This document shows, piece after piece, positions 10,049 through 18,332 of a stretch of 64,000 bases of DNA. Every line of letters begins with the position of its first letter. Position 1 is the first letter of the stretch. Position numbers and translations under genes: made by a program. The notes under the pieces are model-generated. The model saw nothing but the letters and a program-made list of their open reading frames with translations. It was not told the DNA's origin and did not search any database. Source of the stretch: Bacteroidales bacterium. Its GTDB lineage: Bacteria > Bacteroidota > Bacteroidia > Bacteroidales > ML635J-15. The stretch covers positions 1-64,000 of the forward strand of contig JAFZRE010000025.1 of NCBI GenBank assembly GCA_017620015.1, in the 5' to 3' direction.

Positions 10049-10056
10049 CAAAGGTA
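10049..10056 (-). promoter_or_regulatory. Promoter -7 element of the small exported protein
   Basis: TACCTTTG on the minus strand, 73 bases before the ATG at 9976. Confidence 0.65.
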
Positions 10057-10248
10057 AGCGTTTTGTTTTAATTAACAATGGAATGTTGAAAAGATTTTTT
10101 GCGTTTTTTGCGATTGCTATTAGTTGTGTGCGCTATATTCTTTGGAAATCAGTAAGTTAGTTCTTTGTGAAAAATGCTTTTCCGATGACAAAAGAATGGC
10201 GTCCTTTAAAATAATTAATAGGTATTGCCGAAATTTGTTATAATTGTT

Positions 10249-10256
10249 TACCTTTG
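10249..10256 (+). promoter_or_regulatory. Promoter -7 element of the S9 peptidase gene
   Basis: TACCTTTG, with a TTG 21 bases upstream (10225) in the position of the Bacteroidota -33 box; 15 bases before the ATG at 10272. Confidence 0.75.
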
Positions 10257-10271
10257 CGTAATAAAAAATAA

Positions 10272-12431
10272 ATGGAAATGGTAAGAAAAATTGTATTTGT
10301 AATCTCTTTGTTGGCATGCCTCCTTCCTTTTTATTCGGGTGCGCAGACCAAAACTTTGACTATTGACGATGCCGTAGTCGGCGTATGGCGAGAATTTTAT
10401 CCGGAAATGATTTATGGCCTGCAGATTCGTCCCGATACCAAGACTTGTACTAAGTGGGATGGTCGCGACTTAGTGGAATTTTCCTTCGACAAGAAGAAGT
10501 CATCTACGTTGTTTACTCTCAGCGATTTAGTTTCAGAGCTGAAAGCCAATGGTATCGAACCGTCGAGGTCGTATCCTGGATACAAGTGGTTGAACAAGAA
10601 TGAGATTGAAGTTAATGTGGGCAACTCGGTTTGCGTGTTTGACGTGACTAAGAAAAAAATCAAGTCCGCTGCAAAATGCGACGATGATGCCGAGAATGCA
10701 ACATATTGTGCAGCAAATTCTAGTTTTGCATATACGGTAGATAATAATCTTCTTGTTCGTACTGGCGACAAGGTTGTGAAAGTTAGCGACGAAAAGGATA
10801 GCAATATAGTTTATGGTCAGACCGTTCATCGCAACGAGTTCGGTATCGACGGTGGAATTTTCTGGTCGCCAAAAGGTAGCTATCTGGCTTTCTATCGCAA
10901 GGACAACAGCAAGGTTTCAGATTACCCGATTGTCGATGTCAACGAGCGTGTTGCAAAGATGGTTCCCGAAAAATACTGTATGGCTGGTATGGACAGCGAG
11001 GAGGTGACTGTTGGCGTGTTCGATATGAAAACGCAGAAGATTGTTTATCTTGATGTTGAAGGTCCCAAGGACCAGTTCCTTACTATGGTAACTTGGAGTC
11101 CCGACGAGAAGTCTATCTATGTCGGTGTGCTAAACCGCGAGCAGAACCATTTGCAGATGCGTCGCTACAATGCTACAACTGGAAAGTTTGAAAAACTTTT
11201 GTTCGAGGAGAAGAACGACCGCTATGTTGAGCCGCAGCATCCGCTAACTTTCTTGCCAAACGACCCGGAAAAGTTTATCTACTGGTCGCGCAAGGATGGC
11301 TACTGGCACTTATACCTATATAATATAGAAGGCAAGCAGATTTCACAGATTACCAAAGGCGAGTTCGAGGTACAGGAAATTTGTGGCTTCGCAAATAAAA
11401 ATCAGGACTTGATTATCAAGGCAAACAAGGAAACTCCGATTGACTTTACAATATACAAGGTAAATATCGTTTCGGGAAACATGACGCTTATTTCTGGCAA
11501 TAGCGGTTCGCATGATGCAATACTTTCCAATGATGGAGAATATATGGTTGATTCTTACGAATCGACTACCGTTTCGCGTGAATATGCCCTTTATCAGACT
11601 TCTACGGGAAAGAAGATTTCAACCTTGCTGACGGCAGAAAATCCTCTTGCCGATTTCAAGATGCCGACTTTGAAGATTGGAACGCTCAAGGCCGACGATG
11701 GCAAGACCGACCTTTACTATCGTCTTATCACTCCACCCGACTTCGACCCGAACAAGAAGTATCCTGCTATAGTTTATGTCTATGGCGGTCCTCACGCGCA
11801 GATGATTACAAATTCGCGTTTCGGTGGCGCAGCAGGTTGGGATATGTATATGGCACAGAACGGTTATGTGATGTTCACTCTTGACAACCGTGGTTCTGCA
11901 AACCGTGGCTTCGAGTTTGAGAGTTGCATACATAGGCAGCTTGGTACAGTTGAGACTCGCGATCAGCTGACTGGCGTTGAGTTCTTGCGTTCGCTCGGCT
12001 ATGTCGATATGGACAGACTTGGCGTACACGGATGGAGCTTCGGTGGATTTATGACCACTACGCTTATGACCGACTGCGCCGACATTTTCAATGTCGGTGT
12101 TGCTGGCGGACCAGTTATCGACTGGAAATACTATGAGGTAATGTACGGAGAACGCTATATGGACACTCCACAGGAGAATCCCGAAGGCTACGAGAAGGCA
12201 AGTCTGCTCAACAAGACCGACAAGCTGAAAGGTCGCCTGATGATTATACATGGATGCATCGACCCTGTGGTGGTTTGGCAGCATAGTTTGCAGTTCCTAA
12301 ATAAGTGCATCGAGAACAAGGTGTTGGTTGACTATTTCGTTTACCCCAACCACGAGCATAATGTACGTGGACTTGACAGGGTACATTTGATGAGAACAGT
12401 AACACGATACTTCGACGACCATTTGAAATAG
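10272..12431 (+). CDS. Dipeptidyl peptidase IV-like S9 family peptidase
   Basis: A 719-residue exported serine peptidase. A signal peptide (ending near GAQ) precedes a DPP IV-type beta-propeller (residues ~60-470) and an alpha/beta-hydrolase domain. The nucleophile is Ser589 in GWSFGGFM; the acid is about Asp664 in IDPVVVWQHS; the histidine is in NHEHNV (~694-696). Family members cleave X-Pro or other dipeptides from peptide N-termini in the periplasm, feeding peptide uptake. A propeller Glu/acid cluster is likely in YVEPQHP, but the dipeptide specificity cannot be fixed. The T9SS gene starts two bases after its stop, so the two are probably cotranscribed. Confidence 0.93.
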   Translation: MEMVRKIVFVISLLACLLPFYSGAQTKTLTIDDAVVGVWREFYPEMIYGLQIRPDTKTCTKWDGRDLVEFSFDKKKSSTLFTLSDLVSELKANGIEPSRSYPGYKWLNKNEIEVNVGNSVCVFDVTKKKIKSAAKCDDDAENATYCAANSSFAYTVDNNLLVRTGDKVVKVSDEKDSNIVYGQTVHRNEFGIDGGIFWSPKGSYLAFYRKDNSKVSDYPIVDVNERVAKMVPEKYCMAGMDSEEVTVGVFDMKTQKIVYLDVEGPKDQFLTMVTWSPDEKSIYVGVLNREQNHLQMRRYNATTGKFEKLLFEEKNDRYVEPQHPLTFLPNDPEKFIYWSRKDGYWHLYLYNIEGKQISQITKGEFEVQEICGFANKNQDLIIKANKETPIDFTIYKVNIVSGNMTLISGNSGSHDAILSNDGEYMVDSYESTTVSREYALYQTSTGKKISTLLTAENPLADFKMPTLKIGTLKADDGKTDLYYRLITPPDFDPNKKYPAIVYVYGGPHAQMITNSRFGGAAGWDMYMAQNGYVMFTLDNRGSANRGFEFESCIHRQLGTVETRDQLTGVEFLRSLGYVDMDRLGVHGWSFGGFMTTTLMTDCADIFNVGVAGGPVIDWKYYEVMYGERYMDTPQENPEGYEKASLLNKTDKLKGRLMIIHGCIDPVVVWQHSLQFLNKCIENKVLVDYFVYPNHEHNVRGLDRVHLMRTVTRYFDDHLK

Positions 12432-12433
12432 AT

Positions 12434-14449
12434 ATGTTTTTAAGATTCTTCAGACGGATTGTTCTTGCTGCTGCTTGTCTAACGGTTGCTATTGCTTCTT
12501 ATTCCCAGAGCGATATTGCTTGCGGACGTCCTACAATTAAGTTTTATAATTTGCAGGATGAGATTTTTGCAGGCGAAGCATCTTCTTTTATCGCAAGAGT
12601 TCTGTCGTTTGGGTATGTTGATACTCTTTGCGCGCTTGATTATGTGATCTATTGTGATGAGCAGAAGATTGAGCGTGTAAACGACTATGGTACCGTTAGT
12701 TTTTCTGTTAGGAAAAGCGGAAATACGTTCGAAAATGTAAACGTTACAGAGGGTTCTGGTCGTCTCGGCTTCCGATATCTGCTGTTTGATGTGTATGCGG
12801 CTACGCTTGGCGTCTTCGACGGGTATTGCCCTGGAGCGTACGATGCAAATAATCCCAATGGTGGCAGGAATAGACCGTTTACATTCAATTATAGGATTGA
12901 CAACTATGGTTTGTATCGGATTAATCTTACAATATCTAGGTGCAGCAATACGGGGAACGACATCCTTCAAAGTTTTTCAAGTGTTCCAGATGCCGCCGGT
13001 TGTTGTGATGACGCGACTCATCACGACAGGACTTCGGGGCAGTGCGATAATCCTGTCTCGATATATGAGTGCGATATAGTTTTTAATGTGGTGTCAACCA
13101 AGATATTGACCCAACCGCAAGGGGCATTGGTGTGTGCAGGAGAAAGCGTGCCTATGTCGGTGGTTGCCCAGACAAATTTGGAAACGGAACTTCAATATCA
13201 GTGGTATAAGGACGGAGAACCATTATCGGGTGAAACTTCCACAGACTTTGTGGCTAACGATGAGGGCGTTTATTATTGTGCCATAGACGATGGTCGGGAA
13301 GTTCGTTTTAGCGATGAGGCTGTGGTGGCATATCGCACGGTAGATGTCGATACGGTCAGGTATATTTGCAACGGCATGGATAGTCTTGAAATTGTTTTGC
13401 CTGAATGCGATTCATATTTGTGGCAGGATGGAACGACAGATGCTTCGATTGTAGTGGAAGATGCTGGTACATATCACGTTACATTGACAGATTATGGCTG
13501 CGTATTTGAAAGGGATATTGTCGTTTCTGTTTCTCCTGATTATGATTTGATAGTGGATGATTCTGTCGCTTTTTGCTACAATGATAGTTTGCAGATTGAG
13601 CTTGCCGCTAGTAATCTGTACGATGTTGTGTGGAATGAAAATCCTGAATACAACCAGAATCCATTTGTAATTCGGGAAAGCGGGACATATACAGTCGTGG
13701 CTTATGAGGGTGGTTGTCCGTTTGCGGATACTCTGCTGGCTGTTCGTGGCGAAAATGTAAACCTTGTGGCTGAAGATACGATTAGACATTGCTACCCAGG
13801 ACTTTTGGTCGGTCTTTCTGTTGATAACGCAACAAATATTGTATGGTGCGGAGGATTGGTTGAAGGCGATTCGATTTACATTGGTTCGGGGTTGGAGTAT
13901 TATGATGTTACTGCCGATATTGCCGGTTGTACATATTATGATAGTTTTGTCAACTTAGGCGATGCCTATCCTAATACGAGGTTGGAGAATAATACATATT
14001 TGTATGAGATACAGGATGTTGATACTGTGATTACTATTGTTGCTAATGACGATTATGACTACTTGTGGGGTAACGGCAGTACGGAAAATTATTTTGCCAT
14101 ATCATGCGATACCATTGAGTTGCCGTATTCGGAAGAGGTGAATTATACTGTTACCTCGGAGATGGGATGTGAATATGAAGGGAGTTTTGTCCTGACTATC
14201 GTCCGGCCTGTTGTTGTGCCCGATTTTGAATGTCAGGCATGGAGTGTCGCCCCGAATCCAAGCGACGGTAGGTTCAGAATCGTTGGCAAGGAGTTCGACA
14301 GTGCGGAATTGTATGCTGCCGACGGACGGATGATTTGTACTGTTGATGACGCAAGTTGCGACTTCGGATATTTGTCTGCTGGCTTATATTATATAAAGGT
14401 ATATTCAGGCGAGAAATTCGAACTCATTAGAATTTCTTTTGTGAAGTAA
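12434..14449 (+). CDS. T9SS type A sorting-domain protein with Ig-like domains
   Basis: A 671-residue secreted protein starting two bases after the S9 peptidase. After a signal peptide (ending SYSQS), residues ~30-190 form a domain also present twice in the next gene (CALDYV, YGTVSFSVR, ATLGVFDG, GRNRPFTFNYRID). An Ig-like segment follows (LVCAGESVPMSVV, YQWYKDGEPLSG), then several short beta domains with paired cysteines. The C-terminus (APNPSDGRFRIVGKEF to SAGLYYIKVYSGEKFELIRI) is a type A T9SS sorting domain, predicting export across the outer membrane and attachment or release. Ligand and function are unknown. Start context is weak; coupling to the upstream gene supports it. Confidence 0.88.
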   Translation: MFLRFFRRIVLAAACLTVAIASYSQSDIACGRPTIKFYNLQDEIFAGEASSFIARVLSFGYVDTLCALDYVIYCDEQKIERVNDYGTVSFSVRKSGNTFENVNVTEGSGRLGFRYLLFDVYAATLGVFDGYCPGAYDANNPNGGRNRPFTFNYRIDNYGLYRINLTISRCSNTGNDILQSFSSVPDAAGCCDDATHHDRTSGQCDNPVSIYECDIVFNVVSTKILTQPQGALVCAGESVPMSVVAQTNLETELQYQWYKDGEPLSGETSTDFVANDEGVYYCAIDDGREVRFSDEAVVAYRTVDVDTVRYICNGMDSLEIVLPECDSYLWQDGTTDASIVVEDAGTYHVTLTDYGCVFERDIVVSVSPDYDLIVDDSVAFCYNDSLQIELAASNLYDVVWNENPEYNQNPFVIRESGTYTVVAYEGGCPFADTLLAVRGENVNLVAEDTIRHCYPGLLVGLSVDNATNIVWCGGLVEGDSIYIGSGLEYYDVTADIAGCTYYDSFVNLGDAYPNTRLENNTYLYEIQDVDTVITIVANDDYDYLWGNGSTENYFAISCDTIELPYSEEVNYTVTSEMGCEYEGSFVLTIVRPVVVPDFECQAWSVAPNPSDGRFRIVGKEFDSAELYAADGRMICTVDDASCDFGYLSAGLYYIKVYSGEKFELIRISFVK

Positions 14450-14725
14450 ACATTGCAAAGCCCTTGTTGTTAATATAATAGGGTAATACGGTTAATAATT
14501 TTTTTGCATTGATTGAATAAGATTTTTTTATTTCAATAAAAAGTATTTTCTTTGTCTGGTTTTTTGTAATTGTGGTAATTGTACCCATATTGCAGAAGAT
14601 TGTGGTTATAAATTTATGTATAACAGGATTTTAGAACATAATTGTAAATTAAGTACGAGCGTGCATTTAACCGAGGACGATGCGCGTTTTCAAGGAATTT
14701 ATGTCTTCGATTTTTCAGAATTGTT
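14450..14725. other. Intergenic spacer between two T9SS genes
   Basis: A 276-base AT-rich spacer with T runs. No good intrinsic terminator, TAnnTTTG promoter or RNA gene was recognised, so cotranscription of the flanking genes cannot be decided. Confidence 0.4.
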
Positions 14726-17104
14726 ATGAGAAGAAGTTTTATTTTGATTTGCGTGGCATTGTTCTTGTCAATGTTTGCCAATGCCCAGTCTCCTACGATT
14801 ACGTTTAGTAACCTAGCAGACAAGTATGCGCCAGGATTCCCTGCTGATGTAATTATGCAGTTGAACTCCAACGGTACAAGTGTTGACCAGTTGTGTATGA
14901 TCAGCTACGAGGTTAAGAGGAACGGAGTTGCTGTTGAGAACATTGCTGATTTCGGTTCTGTGCGCTATGGTGTGCGTCTTGCTGGCGACAGCATTATCTA
15001 CCGTGACGTTACAAGTGGTCATGGATTCGTATCAATTTCTGTTGCATACGATGGTGAGGATTACAATGTTAATGCTTTCACCCTTGGTATATTTGACAGC
15101 AATCAGTGCGTAAATAGAAACCGTCCGGTTGAAGTATGGACTAAGTTCGACAGCATAGGCACTTATACAATTGACTTTGAGTTGCATAAGGCTACTGTAG
15201 AAAATGATGTTTTTGTTTTGGCAACAGGTACTTCGTTTGTAGACTGCAATGGTGATTCTCACGACGATGCAATTGCAGCTCCAGATCATGTAACTATGGG
15301 CGACTTGCTTGTATCGGGTACTGAAACCGTAAATGTTGTTCCATCGTATGCAATAACCTTTGTCGGCCTTGACGAAAATGATGAGGTTGCTGCTTTGCCT
15401 CCTGCAAGAGTCGATTCAATCATGCAGGGCGACGACTATGTGTTCAGCATTACACCGTCACAATGCAAGACTGTTGCTTCTGTTAGTGTTGGCGAGGAAA
15501 CTTTGACTGCAGCAGAAGGTTTGTACACGATTGCAAATGTTCAGTCTGACACAACAATCATAGTGACTTTTGATATTATAAAGCACACCTTGACAATGAC
15601 TGCTGGAGAAAACGGTAGTGTTGCCCTAGATGAGGCTGAGGTTGATTGCGGTACTGATTACACTGTAACCTTTGTTCCAAATTCTGGTTATAAACTCGGT
15701 ACTGTTACACTTGATGGAGAACCTGTTACTGAAGGTGTAAGTGGAAATAGCTATACAATAAGCAACGTGCTCGCAAATCATACTATACATGGTGAATTCG
15801 TTGAGTTCAGAGGCCCTTATGCAGAGTATGTAAATCTTGAAAACGAATACGAAGTCGGCGATACGATTGACTTCTCGGTTAAGATGCATGCAAACTGTAT
15901 GTATGAAAACCTTTGCGCTGTAGGTTATGAACTTATATATTGGAACACAGATACAACTAGTATTGTTGTTGCAGATGCAACTAGATATGGCGTATTTTCA
16001 TATAATGTAAATGTTACCGATGATTCTTTCGTAAGCAATTCGATTACCAATGGTTCTGGTAATGTAACCTACACAGCAGAATATGAAAATGCAACTTACA
16101 ATGTCGGTGCTTTTACATTGGGTCTTTTTGATGCAGATGCTGGCAGAGACAGAACAGTTGACTACAATATGATTTTCACAACTAGCGGTCATTATCAGTT
16201 CAAGACCACTTTGTTCACTTGTGCAAATGGTGGCGATGTAATCGGTTCTTCTTTCGAAGTTGCTAATTGCGATGACCTCACTCATTATGACAGGGTTGCC
16301 GAAACTTGTTCGAATCCTCGTGAAGCAAACGTAATTACAAAGGACATAAATATTACTGGTGCAACAATTCACACTATCACAGCTACTGTATTGGGCGGTC
16401 ACGGAACTGTTGATCCCAATGGAACAATAATACTTGAAGCTGGTGAAAATTATGATGTAGTTTTCACTCCAGACGAGTACTATGCTTTGGATACAGTTAT
16501 GGTCAATGGATTTATGAGATATCCTTCATCAGGAACTCAATATGTAGTAGATAGTATTTATCACATTACTAATATTTCAGAAAACTATAATATTACTGTT
16601 AAGTACAAAGATGTTAGACCTTACTATACTGTACACGTAGATGTTACAACTGCTGGCGGTTCTGTAACACCAAAGGATACTTCCGTAGTTGTTGGCTCGG
16701 ATGTTACACTCAGAGTGTCTCCAAATGCAGGTTACCATATCTCGCAGTTGAGTATAGATGGAAACCTTGTTGCAAATTATGCTTCTAACGAAATTACCTT
16801 CCGCGACATCCACGAAAACCATGAAGTTTCAATTTCATTCTTCCCGAATTCAGTTGAAGAAAATATGTTCGCAAACTTGAGCATCTACCCGAATCCAAAC
16901 AATGGTCAGTTCACTGTTAGCTCGGATGATTTCGACGGAGATGTTACCTTCCAGATATTTAGCGTAAGCGGTGCAATGATGGACGAAAAACTTGTTAACG
17001 GAGAAAGAACTGTAAACTTCGACAAGTCGTTGCCTGCTGGTACTTACTTCTTGAGGATCATCGCTGGAGACAAGGTTGCTACAAGAAAGGTTGTAGTCGA
17101 ATAA
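14726..17104 (+). CDS. T9SS type A protein with duplicated unnamed domain and InlB-type repeats
   Basis: A 792-residue secreted protein with a signal peptide (ending NAQS). Two copies of the domain shared with the preceding gene lie at ~22-185 and ~352-545 (paired features DQLCMISYEV / ENLCAVGYEL, GSVRYGVR / YGVFSYNV, NAFTLGIFD / GAFTLGLFD, NRPVEVW / DRTVDYN). Between and after them are divergent InlB B-repeat-like units (GENGSVALDEAEVDCG, GGSVTPKDTSVVVGS). The C-terminal sorting domain runs from IYPNPNNGQFTVSSDD to GTYFLRIIAGDKVATRK. A strong terminator follows. It is probably a surface or released adhesin-like protein; no enzymatic motif was seen. Confidence 0.9.
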   Translation: MRRSFILICVALFLSMFANAQSPTITFSNLADKYAPGFPADVIMQLNSNGTSVDQLCMISYEVKRNGVAVENIADFGSVRYGVRLAGDSIIYRDVTSGHGFVSISVAYDGEDYNVNAFTLGIFDSNQCVNRNRPVEVWTKFDSIGTYTIDFELHKATVENDVFVLATGTSFVDCNGDSHDDAIAAPDHVTMGDLLVSGTETVNVVPSYAITFVGLDENDEVAALPPARVDSIMQGDDYVFSITPSQCKTVASVSVGEETLTAAEGLYTIANVQSDTTIIVTFDIIKHTLTMTAGENGSVALDEAEVDCGTDYTVTFVPNSGYKLGTVTLDGEPVTEGVSGNSYTISNVLANHTIHGEFVEFRGPYAEYVNLENEYEVGDTIDFSVKMHANCMYENLCAVGYELIYWNTDTTSIVVADATRYGVFSYNVNVTDDSFVSNSITNGSGNVTYTAEYENATYNVGAFTLGLFDADAGRDRTVDYNMIFTTSGHYQFKTTLFTCANGGDVIGSSFEVANCDDLTHYDRVAETCSNPREANVITKDINITGATIHTITATVLGGHGTVDPNGTIILEAGENYDVVFTPDEYYALDTVMVNGFMRYPSSGTQYVVDSIYHITNISENYNITVKYKDVRPYYTVHVDVTTAGGSVTPKDTSVVVGSDVTLRVSPNAGYHISQLSIDGNLVANYASNEITFRDIHENHEVSISFFPNSVEENMFANLSIYPNPNNGQFTVSSDDFDGDVTFQIFSVSGAMMDEKLVNGERTVNFDKSLPAGTYFLRIIAGDKVATRKVVVE

Positions 17105-17125
17105 ATACTTATTTCATAACATGGG

Positions 17126-17153
17126 AAAGGAGTTCGAAAGAACTCCTTTTTTT
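17126..17153 (+). terminator. Intrinsic terminator after the T9SS gene
   Basis: AAAGGAGTTC and GAACTCCTTT pair perfectly around a GAAA tetraloop, followed by a T run. Confidence 0.92.
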
Positions 17154-17226
17154 GTTAAATAATCCTATTAAATTTTTGCTGTTAATAAAAAACAACTTTT
17201 TATTTGTCTCTGAGAAAAAACATTTC

Positions 17227-17234
17227 TATTTTTG
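17227..17234 (+). promoter_or_regulatory. Promoter -7 element of the 44-residue lipoprotein
   Basis: TATTTTTG, 20 bases before the ATG at 17255. Confidence 0.65.
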
Positions 17235-17254
17235 TGTCATAAAAAATCGTAACC

Positions 17255-17389
17255 ATGAAGAGATTAGGCGCAATATTATTATTGATTATTTTCGCTTCGG
17301 CTGTTTTGGTTTCTTGCAAGACGGCAGAAAATTGTCCTGCATATAGCGATGCTTCTCAATTGGAAGTGGAAGTAGAAGAAGTCGCATAA
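17255..17389 (+). CDS. Small lipoprotein, 44 residues
   Basis: A short ORF with its own promoter. The product starts MKRLGAILLLIIFASAVLV and has a lipobox (VLVSC, Cys21), leaving a mature lipopeptide of about 24 residues, acidic at the end (EVEVEEVA), with a second Cys in NCPAYS. It is probably anchored in the inner or outer membrane. Function is unknown. Support comes from the promoter, lipobox and placement between two genes in the same direction; it is too short for homology judgement by eye. Confidence 0.65.
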   Translation: MKRLGAILLLIIFASAVLVSCKTAENCPAYSDASQLEVEVEEVA

Positions 17390-17413
17390 TTTTTGTGCGA
17401 ATAAGTTTTTTAT

Positions 17414-17421
17414 TATTTTTG
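17414..17421 (+). promoter_or_regulatory. Promoter -7 element very close to a start codon
   Basis: TATTTTTG ends only 7 bases before the ATG at 17429, so the transcript of the following gene would have almost no leader. Confidence 0.65.
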
Positions 17422-17428
17422 CGGTATT

Positions 17429-18253
17429 ATGACTTTGATTAGAAAAATCATAGTGCTGCTTTTTTTTGCCCTATGCATATCGTTATCGGTGTGCGCACAA
17501 GGGGAATTTGCCGACGACAGGGAGGCTTCGAAGTATAATGTCAACCAGTTCGGAGCAAAAGTTAATACTAATGGCTTTGGTTTAATGTACACTTTTGCGC
17601 AGAGGGTTAACTACAAGTTGCGCCGAAATTACGAAGTGGAGTACGATTATGTTAAGAGTTTGAAAGAGGTAAAGGTAATAAATACTTATTTCTCATCCTA
17701 CATGACCAATGTGAAGAGATTTGTTTTCGGGAAAGACAATTCAGTTCATAACATTAGGCTTGGATACGGATACAACTGGATGATTTTTGACAAGCGTGAC
17801 AAGAACAGCGTATCGATTCATCTTCAGGCAAATGCTGGGTTTTCTTTCGCTTTCGAAAAGCCATTGTACTATGAGATGGTTGATAGTGTTACCGTGGTTG
17901 AGAATACCGCAAGCTATTATTATAGCCCACATAAGTTTAGTGATTATTATTCGGGAAATGTATATGATATTATAACAAAGTCGCCATTTTCTAAGGGACT
18001 GGATGAGATAAAGGTTCGTCCTGGCAATTATATAAAGCTTGACTTTTCGTTTGACTTCGCTCAGAATGCAATGCTGGTTAGTGCCATTGAGGTCGGGGCT
18101 ATTTTCGATTTCTACTATTGGCCGGTTACAATAATGTACGATCAGCCACATAACTTTATGTGGTCAATGTATTTGGCATACCAGTTTGGACGGAAATACA
18201 ATCCAAATATTAATCGCGACTATAGGCGTGAACAACGTAAAGCCCGCGATTAA
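17429..18253 (+). CDS. Exported outer-membrane-type protein, unknown function
   Basis: A 274-residue protein with a signal peptide (FFALCISLSVCAQ) and a body of alternating polar/aromatic beta strands (FGLMYTFAQRVNYKLRRNYEVEY split over two strands, IRLGYGYNWMIFDKRD, SIHLQANAGFSFAFEK, MWSMYLAYQFGRKYNPN), typical of a small outer-membrane beta-barrel. I do not recognise a named family. The C-terminus is basic and unstructured (RDYRREQRKARD). The promoter sits directly upstream, suggesting a leaderless or nearly leaderless mRNA. It lies just before the helicase gene, which has its own promoter. Confidence 0.75.
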   Translation: MTLIRKIIVLLFFALCISLSVCAQGEFADDREASKYNVNQFGAKVNTNGFGLMYTFAQRVNYKLRRNYEVEYDYVKSLKEVKVINTYFSSYMTNVKRFVFGKDNSVHNIRLGYGYNWMIFDKRDKNSVSIHLQANAGFSFAFEKPLYYEMVDSVTVVENTASYYYSPHKFSDYYSGNVYDIITKSPFSKGLDEIKVRPGNYIKLDFSFDFAQNAMLVSAIEVGAIFDFYYWPVTIMYDQPHNFMWSMYLAYQFGRKYNPNINRDYRREQRKARD

Positions 18254-18305
18254 ATTTGTTGATAAGTTTATACTTCATTTTACCATTGCTATGCTGTTTC
18301 GTTAG

Positions 18306-18313
18306 TATTTTTG
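18306..18313 (+). promoter_or_regulatory. Promoter -7 element of the helicase gene
   Basis: TATTTTTG, 19 bases before the ATG at 18333. Confidence 0.7.
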
Positions 18314-18332
18314 TCGTCGAGAAAAATTGACG

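Larger units (their letters stand above)
9977..10271. other. Divergent intergenic region with two promoters
   Basis: The 295 bases hold the two divergent promoter boxes (10049-10056 minus and 10249-10256 plus). No RNA gene, hairpin or convincing small ORF was seen; the open frames here are short and lack starts with context. Confidence 0.5.
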
